Shown piece by piece: positions 36,614 through 44,969 of a stretch of 64,000 bases of DNA. The position numbers were made by a program, and so were the translations under genes. How positions within the stretch are numbered: the first letter of the stretch is position 1; every line of letters begins with the position of its first letter. The notes beneath the pieces were generated by a model. It was not told where the DNA came from and made no database searches. It saw only the letters and a list, made by a program, of their open reading frames with translations. The DNA comes from Moraxellaceae bacterium (GTDB taxonomy: Bacteria > Pseudomonadota > Gammaproteobacteria > Pseudomonadales > Moraxellaceae), in NCBI GenBank assembly GCA_024234595.1, contig JACKNZ010000018.1, forward strand, positions 31,095 through 95,094, given 5' to 3'.

Positions 36614-37887
36614 TTTCTCGTCGAAAGTTAATGGTGGCCACAGGTTTAGGTGCGGTAGCAACGGGCATTGCGCTTAAGCCCAGTGATCATGGTGCGCCAC
36701 ATAGTTCGTATTTTTTGGAAATGAGTCAGGCTTTAAAAAAAACAGGTTTAGCACAACCTACTTTAATCATCGACCAACAAGCCTTAGACCATAATATTCA
36801 ACAAGTTAAAAAATCATTAGCCAGTCATCAACCTGCATTAGCCTTACGTTTGGTGGTCAAGTCTTTGCCATCTTTAGATTTGTTGAATTATTTAAGTCAG
36901 CAATTAAATAGCCAACGCTTTATGGTCTTTAATTTGCCAATGTTGACCACCGTGACTCAGGCGTATCCTCAAGGTGATTTTTTATTGGGTAAACCGATTG
37001 CCGCTTTAGCGGTGCAACAATGGTTAGCTGTTAAAGAAAATCATACTGCATTACCACGTATTCAGTGGTTAGTAGATTCTGCAGAAAGATTTAATGAATA
37101 TGCCACCTTGGCCGCCCAATTCGATGTTAAATTAAAATTAAACTTTGAGTTAGATGTGGGTTTGCATCGAGGTGGCTTTAGTGATATGGCAGAGTTGTCC
37201 GAAGTGGTTAACAAGGCCAAAGCCAATACTAACTTGGTGGTTTCGGGGTTAATGGGTTACGAGGCGCACGTTGGAAAATTGCCTAATATCCTCAGCTTGC
37301 AACAAAAAGCATGGCATAAATTTAAAGAAGTTTATCTACAAGCGATAGATGTTTTGACTAAAGCAGGTTATGCCGCTGAGCAGCTAACCTTAAATGCAGG
37401 AGGGAGTCCAACCTATACCTTACATGCTAAAGGTACTGTAGCTAATGAAATTGCTGTGGGTACAGCCTTTGTGCAACCCTGTGATTTTGATTTGGCAACC
37501 TTAAGTCAGCACAAAGCTGCCTGTTTTATTGCCACGCCTGTGTTAAAGGCTCTTAATCCTGCCTTAGTTCCAGCCATTGAGTGGGCGGATGGCTTACGTC
37601 GTTGGTGGGATGTCAATAATCAACAAGGCTACTTTATTCATGGTGGTAATTGGTTGGCTAAACCTGTGTCGCCACAAGGCTTGGCGTTAAGTGCTTTGTA
37701 TGGTCGCTCTAGTAATCAAGAGCTTTGGTTAGGTTCGCCTAGTCAGGGACTACAGGTTAATGATTATGTGTTTTTTAGACCGCAACAAAGCGAAGCAGTT
37801 TTTTTGCAGTTTGGCGATATTGTAGTGTTTGATAATCAGCAAAAACAAATTAGCCAGCGTTGGCCTGTTTTTACAATGTCGGCTTAA
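36610..37887 (+). CDS. DSD1-type PLP enzyme (D-threonine aldolase/D-serine dehydratase-like), exported
   Basis: 425 aa with the alanine-racemase-like N-terminal barrel. K84 in LRLVVKSLPSLD is the likely PLP lysine. RRKLMVATGLGAVATG near the N-terminus is a twin-arginine signal. Family members carry an H-x-C or H-x-D metal site near the C-terminus; the matching place here reads PQQSEA, so the metal site looks altered. The ATG at 36610 overlaps the oxidase stop, so the two are coupled. Pairing of an ALO-type oxidase with this family recurs in related bacteria, as far as I recall, but the substrate is unknown. Confidence 0.8.
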   Translation: MISRRKLMVATGLGAVATGIALKPSDHGAPHSSYFLEMSQALKKTGLAQPTLIIDQQALDHNIQQVKKSLASHQPALALRLVVKSLPSLDLLNYLSQQLNSQRFMVFNLPMLTTVTQAYPQGDFLLGKPIAALAVQQWLAVKENHTALPRIQWLVDSAERFNEYATLAAQFDVKLKLNFELDVGLHRGGFSDMAELSEVVNKAKANTNLVVSGLMGYEAHVGKLPNILSLQQKAWHKFKEVYLQAIDVLTKAGYAAEQLTLNAGGSPTYTLHAKGTVANEIAVGTAFVQPCDFDLATLSQHKAACFIATPVLKALNPALVPAIEWADGLRRWWDVNNQQGYFIHGGNWLAKPVSPQGLALSALYGRSSNQELWLGSPSQGLQVNDYVFFRPQQSEAVFLQFGDIVVFDNQQKQISQRWPVFTMSA

Positions 37888-37899
37888 TTAGTGGCCTAA

Positions 37900-38162
37900 C
37901 TCTCGGTTGCTGAGTGCTGTCGAAGTATAATTACTGAGAGGTTGTCGAAGTTATTGAGGGGTGGAACGTTGTCAAGTAAGATGACATAATCTGAATACAA
38001 CAGGACTTACGCATTTCGCCGAAATGCTTGTCTTGAGCGAAGTCGAAACAAGCGCGTTTTATGAGCATAAAATCGTTACTGCGACTTGTATCTTAACTCA
38101 TGTAATGATTAGCAACCATGAAAACGATTGGAATATGAGCAAGTAAGCGATAACCGCTTAAT
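37900..38162. repeat. Intergenic region with dispersed repeat, copy B
   Basis: The gap between the DSD1 gene and the toxin-like pair. From 38001 it repeats copy A's left end (CAGGACTTACGCA, TTCGCCGAAAT) and at 38146-38160 its right end (AAGCGATAACCGCTTA). The centre differs and matches copy C over 38 bp (38035-38072). The stretch 37900-37966 adds two GTCGAAGT motifs typical of REP-like debris. No gene is seen here. Confidence 0.6.
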
Positions 38163-38175
38163 TCCTATAAAAGTT

Positions 38176-38409
38176 ATGAGTCAATCAGCCATGAATACTC
38201 CCTTGATTATTCCTAAAAAACTGCCTTTTTTACAAGCGATTTGTTGGCAAACAGATGATGTTACCCACTTTACGCTTGATGAAATGTTGTCTCGTTATGA
38301 GCGTGGTTGGCAGTATAAAGGCATAGTGGCCGATTTGGAGGGGGAAGAATTATCTTTTGTTAGGGAATTAGCATTAGCTAAAAAGTCATGGCTGGTGATT
38401 AATGTTTGA
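38176..38409 (+). CDS. Small protein preceding an AbiEii-like gene, putative antitoxin
   Basis: 77 aa (MSQSAMNTP...). It contains LPFLQAICWQTDDVTHF and MLSRYERGWQYKG and has no signal peptide. I do not recognise a named domain. Its stop overlaps the nucleotidyltransferase gene by 8 bp, a typical antitoxin-first arrangement. A TTG-type start at 38128 lies inside repeat copy B and is unlikely; ATG 38191 is an alternative. Confidence 0.62.
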   Translation: MSQSAMNTPLIIPKKLPFLQAICWQTDDVTHFTLDEMLSRYERGWQYKGIVADLEGEELSFVRELALAKKSWLVINV

Positions 38410-39172
38410 GCTTGAACATCATCAAAAAATACAGCGGATATTAAACTGCCTAGATGCCGATTTTTTTAAAGAAATAGGTGCTTATTTTGGTGGTGGTACT
38501 TTGCTCTCTTTACGATATGGAGAGTATCGTTGGAGCAAAGACATTGATTTTATTTGTCCTGTTGGAAAAGGTTATAAAGCATTACGTTTAGCGGTAATGG
38601 ACAAGGGTTATGAGGCGATTTTTAAGTCTCGGCAAGGAATTGAGCTGCCACGAGAAATAAAAGCCGACCAATATGGTATTCGTTTTGCGGTAGTTGTTGA
38701 TGAGACAGTGATTAAATTTGAGATTGTTGCCGAAGCGCGCATTCAATTAGATGCTCCCATATTTTTATCTTGGTCGTTAATACCCTGTTTAGGTTTTATT
38801 GATAGTTGCGCCGAAAAATTATTAGCCAATGCTGACCGTTGGAATGACTCCTCCATTGAGTCTCGTGATTTAATAGATTTAGCCATGCTGCGCTTGCAAG
38901 CGGCTATTCCTGAAGCTTCTTATGTAAAAGCCGATTCTGCCTATCCTGTACGTTTGTGTTTAAAAAAGGCTGTTATTTCATTTCAACAAAAATCTGATTA
39001 TCGCCAAAGTTGTTTTAAGTCTTTACAAGTTAAAAACTTAGCCCAAGTGATTGATGGTTTAGATTTGTTGGCTCAAGATTTTGGTTTGCCGCTAACGGTG
39101 CGTATAGACAAAGAACACCATGTTGATGAGTACGGATTACCCTTGCAAATAGAGCCAAAACACTATGATTAA
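38402..39172 (+). CDS. Nucleotidyltransferase, AbiEii/AbiGii toxin-like
   Basis: 256 aa. The polymerase-beta-type nucleotidyltransferase core is visible: GGGTLLSLRYG (residues 30-40) and SKDIDF with D47 and D49, followed by a helical C-terminus containing SCAEKLLANADRW and RDLIDLAML, as in AbiEii toxins. Such toxins block growth by adding nucleotides to tRNA acceptor ends or similar targets, in phage defence or plasmid addiction. It overlaps both neighbours by 8 bp. Confidence 0.8.
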   Translation: MFELEHHQKIQRILNCLDADFFKEIGAYFGGGTLLSLRYGEYRWSKDIDFICPVGKGYKALRLAVMDKGYEAIFKSRQGIELPREIKADQYGIRFAVVVDETVIKFEIVAEARIQLDAPIFLSWSLIPCLGFIDSCAEKLLANADRWNDSSIESRDLIDLAMLRLQAAIPEASYVKADSAYPVRLCLKKAVISFQQKSDYRQSCFKSLQVKNLAQVIDGLDLLAQDFGLPLTVRIDKEHHVDEYGLPLQIEPKHYD

Positions 39173-39476
39173 AGAGCTTCACATTACTCAATTTATCCCA
39201 ACTCAAAACCATACAATTTGGGATGTGCGTGATACCAAAGCCTATACAGAGGCGCATCTTCAATATGCCCAAAATCAACCATTAGAAACTATCAATGCCG
39301 AATTATTAGCGACTGTTTCTGTCGCAGAACCTATTTATGTGTTGTGTGGTGGCGGTACAAAAGCAGGCAGAGCGGCTAAGCTGATTGAAAGTCTTGATAG
39401 CCAACGTGAAGTGATTATTTTAACAGGTGGTACACGGGCGGCCAAAGCAGCAGGGATGACTATTGAGAGCGAATAA
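39165..39476 (+). CDS. Rhodanese-like protein
   Basis: 103-aa single rhodanese domain: WDVRDTKAYTEAH at the start and an active loop C61-G-G-G-T-K with a catalytic cysteine, then GGTRAAKAAGM. It probably carries sulfane sulfur. The start overlaps the nucleotidyltransferase stop by 8 bp, so it is the third gene of that operon, which is unusual company for a toxin-like pair. Confidence 0.82.
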   Translation: MIKELHITQFIPTQNHTIWDVRDTKAYTEAHLQYAQNQPLETINAELLATVSVAEPIYVLCGGGTKAGRAAKLIESLDSQREVIILTGGTRAAKAAGMTIESE

Positions 39477-39549
39477 CTCCCCCTAAATGGGCATCCTCTG
39501 CCCATTTTCAAGGCTACGCAAAAATCAAAATAAAAATAGAAAATTGACT

Positions 39550-39577
39550 CTTGAAATCTATGGTCTATACCTCATTA
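39550..39577 (+). promoter_or_regulatory. Sigma-32-type heat-shock promoter of clpB
   Basis: CTTGAAA (39550-39556), 13 bp, then CCTCATTA (39570-39577). This matches the sigma-32 -35 perfectly and the -10 (CCCCATTT) at 6 of 8 positions, with correct spacing. It lies 83 bp before the clpB ATG. Confidence 0.75.
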
Positions 39578-39659
39578 CTAAAATATCCCTAGTATTTATA
39601 TGTGATTAGTCTTGTTTGTCGAGTGTGATGACAAGACAACATAACAAGAGGAATTAACA

Positions 39660-42245
39660 ATGAGATTTGACCGTTTTACCGCCAAACTGCAACAGGCCAT
39701 TAGCGAAGCCCAATCCTTAGCGGTGGGCAAAGACCACACCACCATTGAGCCTGTACATTTATTATTGGCTTTATTGCAACAGCAAGGTGGCTCGGTGCGT
39801 CCTTTGCTACAACAAACAGGCGTAAACTTGCCGAGTTTAGAGCAAAAGTTACATGAACAACTTAATCGTGTCGCCACTCTCAATAACCCGACAGGCGAGG
39901 TACAAGTCGGTCAGGCGTTACAACGTGTTCTAAACCTCACCGATAAATTAGCCCAACAACGTCAAGACCAATTTATTGCCAGTGAATTAGTGTTGTTAGC
40001 GATGTTAGAGGCAAATGATGACATTGCCAAAGCACTGCAACAAGCAGGCGCGAACAAGCAAAAAATTAGCCAAGCCATACAACAATTACGCGGAGATGCG
40101 CCCGTGACCGACAGCAATGCCGAAGACAATCGTCAAGCCCTCAGCAAATACACCATTGATTTAACCGAGCGTGCCGCCAAAGGCAAATTAGACCCCGTGA
40201 TTGGTCGTGATGACGAAATTCGCCGCACCATTCAAGTATTGGCACGGCGTACCAAAAATAATCCTGTGTTAATTGGTGAACCCGGTGTGGGTAAAACCGC
40301 GATTGTTGAAGGTTTAGCACAACGTATTATTAACGGCGAAGTGCCAGAAGGTTTACGCAATAAAAAAGTGTTGTCTTTAGACATGGGCGCATTGATTGCA
40401 GGTGCAAAATTTAGAGGCGAATTTGAAGAACGTCTAAAAGCAGTGCTGAATGATTTAGCCAAACAAGAAGGGAATATTATTTTATTTATTGATGAGTTAC
40501 ATACCATGGTGGGTGCAGGTAAAGCCGATGGCGCGATGGATGCAGGCAATATGCTCAAGCCCGCCTTAGCGCGTGGGGAACTGCATTGTGTTGGAGCAAC
40601 GACCTTAGATGAATATCGTCAATATGTCGAAAAAGATGCTGCCCTCGAAAGACGTTTCCAAAAAGTCTTGGTTGATGAGCCGAGTGTGACCGATACCATT
40701 GCTATTTTACGTGGCCTAAAAGAGCGTTATGAGTTGCATCATGGTGTGGATATTACTGACCCTGCGATTATTGCCGCCGCCAAAATGTCGCATCGTTATA
40801 TTACTGACCGTAAACTGCCAGATAAAGCCATTGATTTAATTGATGAAGCGGCTTCACGGATTCGGATGGAAATGGACTCCAAACCTGAAGTCATGGATAA
40901 ACTTGACCGACGTATTATTCAATTAAAAATGGAGCGTGAAGCCTTAAAACAAGAGGAAGACAAAGCCTCAAAAGTACAGTTAGAGTTAGTCGAAGGCCAA
41001 ATTCAAAAGCTAGAGCGTGAATATGCCGACCTGAACGAAATTTGGCAGGCTGAAAAAGCCAGTGTTAAAGGCTCACAAAACATTAAAGAAGAATTGGAAA
41101 AAGCCAAGTTTGCCTTTGAGCAAGCGCAACGTAAAGGCGACACCAATGAAATGGCAAGGCTGAAATATGGGGTGATTCCTGATTTGGAAAAACAACTTAA
41201 TCAAGCCGATGATGCCGAGCAAAGCACACATCAACTATTGCGTAATAAAGTCACAGAGGTAGAAATTGCCGAAGTCGTTTCCAAAGCAACAGGCATTCCT
41301 GTGGCTAAAATGATGGAAGGTGACCGCGAAAAATTATTGCGTATGGAAGAAGCTTTACATCAGCGCGTTGTTGGCCAGCATGAAGCCGTCGAAGCAGTGT
41401 CTAATGCGGTGCGTCGTGCGCGTGCGGGCTTGTCTGACCCCAATCGTCCTAGTGGTTCCTTCTTATTTTTAGGGCCAACAGGGGTCGGTAAAACCGAATT
41501 GTGTAAGGCATTAGCGAATTTCTTGTTTGATACCGATGATGCGATGATTCGGATTGATATGTCTGAGTTTATGGAAAAACACAGTGTGTCACGCTTAATT
41601 GGTGCGCCACCGGGTTATGTCGGTTATGAAGAGGGCGGTTATTTAACCGAAGCCGTACGTCGCAAGCCCTATTCGGTATTGTTATTAGATGAGGTCGAAA
41701 AAGCCCATCCTGATGTCTTTAATATTTTATTGCAAGTATTAGAGGATGGTCGTTTAACCGATGGTCAAGGTCGTACGGTAGATTTCAAAAATACCGTGAT
41801 TATTATGACCTCTAACTTAGGCTCGGATGTGATTCGTAGCTTGAGCGAAGATAAGCAATACAACCATATTAAATTAGCGGTGTTAGAGGTGGTGGGCAAA
41901 CATTTTAGACCAGAATTTATTAACCGTATTGATGAAATGGTGGTGTTTCATCCGTTGGCAGAGGAGCAAATTCGCGGTATTGCCGAGATTCAACTCGAAC
42001 GGCTACGCAGTCGTTTAGCCGAGCGTGACCTTAAATTAGAGTTAAGCGAAGCTGCGATGGAACAAATGGTAGTGGCAGGTTATGACCCTGTGTATGGCGC
42101 ACGTCCCTTAAAACGCGCTATTCAAACAGGTCTCGAAAACCCCTTGGCGCAAAAGCTATTAGCAGGTGAGTTTGTGGCAGGGGATACCATTATGGCAGAC
42201 GTGCAGCAGGGCAGTTTAGTGTTTAGCAAAAAACGTTTGCATTAG
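39660..42245 (+). CDS. clpB: ClpB disaggregase
   Basis: 861-aa Hsp100 chaperone that works with DnaK to pull apart protein aggregates. N-domain repeats (residues 1-145), first AAA+ domain with Walker A GEPGVGKT at about 206-213, a middle coiled coil (about 410-525), second AAA+ domain with GPTGVGKT at about 605-612, and a C-terminal GARPLKRAIQ segment. AGAGGA precedes the ATG and a heat-shock-type promoter lies upstream. Confidence 0.98.
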   Translation: MRFDRFTAKLQQAISEAQSLAVGKDHTTIEPVHLLLALLQQQGGSVRPLLQQTGVNLPSLEQKLHEQLNRVATLNNPTGEVQVGQALQRVLNLTDKLAQQRQDQFIASELVLLAMLEANDDIAKALQQAGANKQKISQAIQQLRGDAPVTDSNAEDNRQALSKYTIDLTERAAKGKLDPVIGRDDEIRRTIQVLARRTKNNPVLIGEPGVGKTAIVEGLAQRIINGEVPEGLRNKKVLSLDMGALIAGAKFRGEFEERLKAVLNDLAKQEGNIILFIDELHTMVGAGKADGAMDAGNMLKPALARGELHCVGATTLDEYRQYVEKDAALERRFQKVLVDEPSVTDTIAILRGLKERYELHHGVDITDPAIIAAAKMSHRYITDRKLPDKAIDLIDEAASRIRMEMDSKPEVMDKLDRRIIQLKMEREALKQEEDKASKVQLELVEGQIQKLEREYADLNEIWQAEKASVKGSQNIKEELEKAKFAFEQAQRKGDTNEMARLKYGVIPDLEKQLNQADDAEQSTHQLLRNKVTEVEIAEVVSKATGIPVAKMMEGDREKLLRMEEALHQRVVGQHEAVEAVSNAVRRARAGLSDPNRPSGSFLFLGPTGVGKTELCKALANFLFDTDDAMIRIDMSEFMEKHSVSRLIGAPPGYVGYEEGGYLTEAVRRKPYSVLLLDEVEKAHPDVFNILLQVLEDGRLTDGQGRTVDFKNTVIIMTSNLGSDVIRSLSEDKQYNHIKLAVLEVVGKHFRPEFINRIDEMVVFHPLAEEQIRGIAEIQLERLRSRLAERDLKLELSEAAMEQMVVAGYDPVYGARPLKRAIQTGLENPLAQKLLAGEFVAGDTIMADVQQGSLVFSKKRLH

Positions 42246-42305
42246 TAGGATGAAAACATCTATTGCTCAACAGCGGTCACAGTGATACTGTCAATGGTTT
42301 AATCA

Positions 42306-42340
42306 AAGACCTACCTTAGCATTGAGGCTTTGTAGGTCTT
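42306..42340. repeat. Inverted repeat after clpB
   Basis: A 9-bp perfect inverted repeat (AAGACCTAC / GTAGGTCTT) with a 17-nt loop, 60 bp past the clpB stop. No T-run follows, so terminator function is uncertain. Confidence 0.35.
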
Positions 42341-42378
42341 GTACCAAAAAAGTATCTATATTTGACGAGAGGATAATT

Positions 42379-42954
42379 GTGAACAAACAAAAAATCTTAT
42401 TAGAGCTACAACGTGCTTATGTGGCATTGATGATGGATGTGATTGGTCGTGGTTTAGTATCCACCAGTTTTGTGGACGAAGAAGTGCGCCGTGAAGTGTC
42501 GGGCTTTCCTGTTGGATTTTATCTTCGTATGGTGGTGTTGCCTAATGGGGCTAGTTTTACCGCTAAAGTGATTGCTGGTGGTCATTTAGAATTAGTCAAA
42601 GATTTTGCAGGTAAAGCAGATTTAACCGTCAAGTTTAAGCATTTATCTCACGCCTTTTTAGTGTTTAGTTTTCAAGAGGGTACAGCACGCGCTTTTGCTA
42701 ATGACCGTATGGTGGCAGATGGCGAAGTCTCTCATGCGATTCGTTTAGTGCGTTGCTTAGACAAAATGGAAGCCTTGATTTTGCCCAAATTAGTGGCACA
42801 GTTAGCCGTTAAGCGTTATCCCACCGATTTAGGCTTAGATGAAAAATTAGTAAAAGCCGTTCGTATTTATAGTTTAATTGCCAAAAATTTTCTCAATCAA
42901 GATTTACCGACCATTGCCCCACAAGTCGCTAAATTGATAAATAAATCAGCGTAA
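42379..42954 (+). CDS. Conserved hypothetical protein beside Fe-alcohol dehydrogenase
   Basis: 191 aa from a GTG start with GAGAGGA 5 nt upstream. No signal or membrane helix. The middle (ADLTVKFKHLSHAFLVF ... ARAFANDRMVADG) has the strand-helix pattern of SCP2-like lipid-binding domains, but the match is loose and I do not assign it. It is 26 bp before the dehydrogenase and probably co-transcribed, so a role in handling a hydrophobic alcohol or aldehyde is a reasonable guess. Confidence 0.7.
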   Translation: MNKQKILLELQRAYVALMMDVIGRGLVSTSFVDEEVRREVSGFPVGFYLRMVVLPNGASFTAKVIAGGHLELVKDFAGKADLTVKFKHLSHAFLVFSFQEGTARAFANDRMVADGEVSHAIRLVRCLDKMEALILPKLVAQLAVKRYPTDLGLDEKLVKAVRIYSLIAKNFLNQDLPTIAPQVAKLINKSA

Positions 42955-42980
42955 AGACCCCAATTTATAGGAGCTAACAC

Positions 42981-44168
42981 ATGGCCAAGTCATATTATGA
43001 GTTTTTCTGTCCCGTTAAAATCGTTGCAGGTCACAAAGCTTTAGAGCATATCCCTTTTGAACTCTCTACCTTACAAGCCACACGCCCCATGATTATCACC
43101 GATAAAGGTGTGCGTGGTGCTGGCTTGTTAGAACACGTTGCGGCCGCTTTTGAAGGCGCGGAAAGCCAAGTCGTGGCTATTTTTGACGATGTGCCACCCG
43201 ACAGTAGTTTGCAAACCGTACGTAAAGCGGCTGCCATGTATCGAGAAAATAATTGTGATGCCATTATTGCCATTGGTGGCGGCTCAGTGATTGATACCAG
43301 CAAAGGCGTTAATATTTTAGTGACCGAAGGTGGCGATGATTTATTAAAATATTCGGGCGCACACAATTTGCCCAAGCCTTTAAAGCCATTTTTTGTGGTG
43401 CCAACCACCTCAGGCACAGGCTCAGAAGTGACGATGGTCGCTGTAGTAGCCGATACCGACAAAGGCGTTAAGTTACCGTTTACCTCCTATTTTTTAATGC
43501 CCAATGCCGCGATTTTAGACTCGCGTATGACCTTAACCTTGCCGCCACACATTACCGCCATGACAGGGATGGATGCCTTAACTCATGCCGTTGAAGCCTA
43601 TACCTGTTTGGGTGCAAACCCCATGAGTGATGCTTATGCCACCGCAGCAATTCGTAAAATTAGCCAAAACTTAATGACGGTGATGGATAATCCTAAAGAT
43701 GCTAATGGTCGTTTAGAGTTAGCACAAGCCTCTACGATGGCAGGGGTGGCCTTCTCTAACTCAATGGTCGGGTTAGTTCATGCTTTAGGTCACTCTTTAG
43801 GGGCGGTGTGCCATATTCCTCATGGCTTGTGCATGAGTTTATTTTTGCCCTATGTTTTAGAATACAACCAAGAGACTAATGGTGAGCGTATTGGCGAGTT
43901 ATTATTGTATTTAGCAGGTGAAGAAGTCTTTGCAGCAACCCCTAAGGCGCAACGTGCCACTAAAGCCATTGCCCATATTCGTGCCATGCGTGATGAGTTG
44001 TATCAGCGTTGCAAGTTACCGCGCACCTTAACCGAAACAGGCAAAGTACGCGAAGACCAATTACGTCAGGTCGCAGAGTTGACAGTTAATGATGGAGCTA
44101 TTATCTTTAATCCTAAAGAGGCGAGTGTTGAGGATGCCTTGGCAGTGTTAAAACGCGCTTGGGCTTAA
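42981..44168 (+). CDS. Iron-containing alcohol dehydrogenase
   Basis: 395-aa group III alcohol dehydrogenase. The NAD-binding GGGSVIDTSKG, PTTSGTGSEVT and the metal ligands in GMDALTHAVEAY (D198, H202) and LVHALGHSLGAVCHIPHG are all present. It interconverts an alcohol and its aldehyde in the cytoplasm; the substrate is unknown. A clear terminator follows. Confidence 0.93.
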   Translation: MAKSYYEFFCPVKIVAGHKALEHIPFELSTLQATRPMIITDKGVRGAGLLEHVAAAFEGAESQVVAIFDDVPPDSSLQTVRKAAAMYRENNCDAIIAIGGGSVIDTSKGVNILVTEGGDDLLKYSGAHNLPKPLKPFFVVPTTSGTGSEVTMVAVVADTDKGVKLPFTSYFLMPNAAILDSRMTLTLPPHITAMTGMDALTHAVEAYTCLGANPMSDAYATAAIRKISQNLMTVMDNPKDANGRLELAQASTMAGVAFSNSMVGLVHALGHSLGAVCHIPHGLCMSLFLPYVLEYNQETNGERIGELLLYLAGEEVFAATPKAQRATKAIAHIRAMRDELYQRCKLPRTLTETGKVREDQLRQVAELTVNDGAIIFNPKEASVEDALAVLKRAWA

Positions 44169-44191
44169 GCTTCTTTATTGTCCGTGTCTGC

Positions 44192-44217
44192 AAAAGGCGA
44201 GTTTAACTCGCCTTTTT
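44192..44217 (+). terminator. Rho-independent terminator
   Basis: AAAAGGCGAGT, loop TTA, ACTCGCCTTTTT, 24 bp after the dehydrogenase stop: an 11-bp stem running into a T-tract. Confidence 0.88.
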
Positions 44218-44243
44218 ACTTACAATAAAAACAAGAGAAAAAA

Positions 44244-44969
44244 ATGCCTAATCAAACAAATACTTTAGGTCAAGCCGTAGGTGCATTAGTCCCCTCATGG
44301 AGTCCACCCCCTTTTCCGCCTTATGAGGCAATGGAAGGGCGTTTGTGTGTGATTGACCCTTTAGTGCCAGATAGAGATGCTGCCGCTTTATACGAGGCAA
44401 ACAGTTTGGACAAAGAAGGTAAAATGTGGACATATTTGCCCTATGGGCCTTTTGCCAGTTTTGAGTTATATCGCAGTTGGTTAAGGGTATCGGTACTTAC
44501 CAGTGACCCGCAGTTTTATACCATCATCGACAAAAATACCCAAAAAGCGGTCGGGGTAGTGGCATATTTACGGATTGACCCCAAGAATGGTTCGATAGAA
44601 GTCGGGCATTTAATGTTCTCGCCCAAAATGCAAAAAACAAGTTTAGCAACCGAAGCTATGTACTTGATGATGAAGCGCGCTTTTGAGTTAGGCTATCGTC
44701 GTTATGAGTGGCGTTGTAATGCGCTTAATCAGGCATCCAGAAAAGCGGCACAGCGTTTTGGGTTTTCTTTTGAAGGGGTTTTAAGGCAGGCAACAGTGTC
44801 TAAAGGGCGTAATCGTGATACCGCATGGTATGCAGCCATTGATGAAGAGTGGCCTGTGTTAAAGGCCGCTTTTGAACAGTGGTTAAGCCCCAGCAATTTT
44901 GATGAACACGGCCAACAAAAAGTGCCATTATCGTCTTTGACCGAGGCAATTGTTAAAAATTGGGGCTAA
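44244..44969 (+). CDS. GNAT family N-acetyltransferase (RimJ/RimL type)
   Basis: 241 aa with the RimL-like acetyltransferase fold: VGVVAYLRIDPKNGSIEVGHLMF, KTSLATEAMYLMM and ALNQASRKAAQRFGFSFEGVLRQ. It likely transfers acetyl to an amino group of a small molecule or protein; the substrate is unknown. Its stop region overlaps that of the convergent monooxygenase gene by 4 bp. Confidence 0.88.
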   Translation: MPNQTNTLGQAVGALVPSWSPPPFPPYEAMEGRLCVIDPLVPDRDAAALYEANSLDKEGKMWTYLPYGPFASFELYRSWLRVSVLTSDPQFYTIIDKNTQKAVGVVAYLRIDPKNGSIEVGHLMFSPKMQKTSLATEAMYLMMKRAFELGYRRYEWRCNALNQASRKAAQRFGFSFEGVLRQATVSKGRNRDTAWYAAIDEEWPVLKAAFEQWLSPSNFDEHGQQKVPLSSLTEAIVKNWG

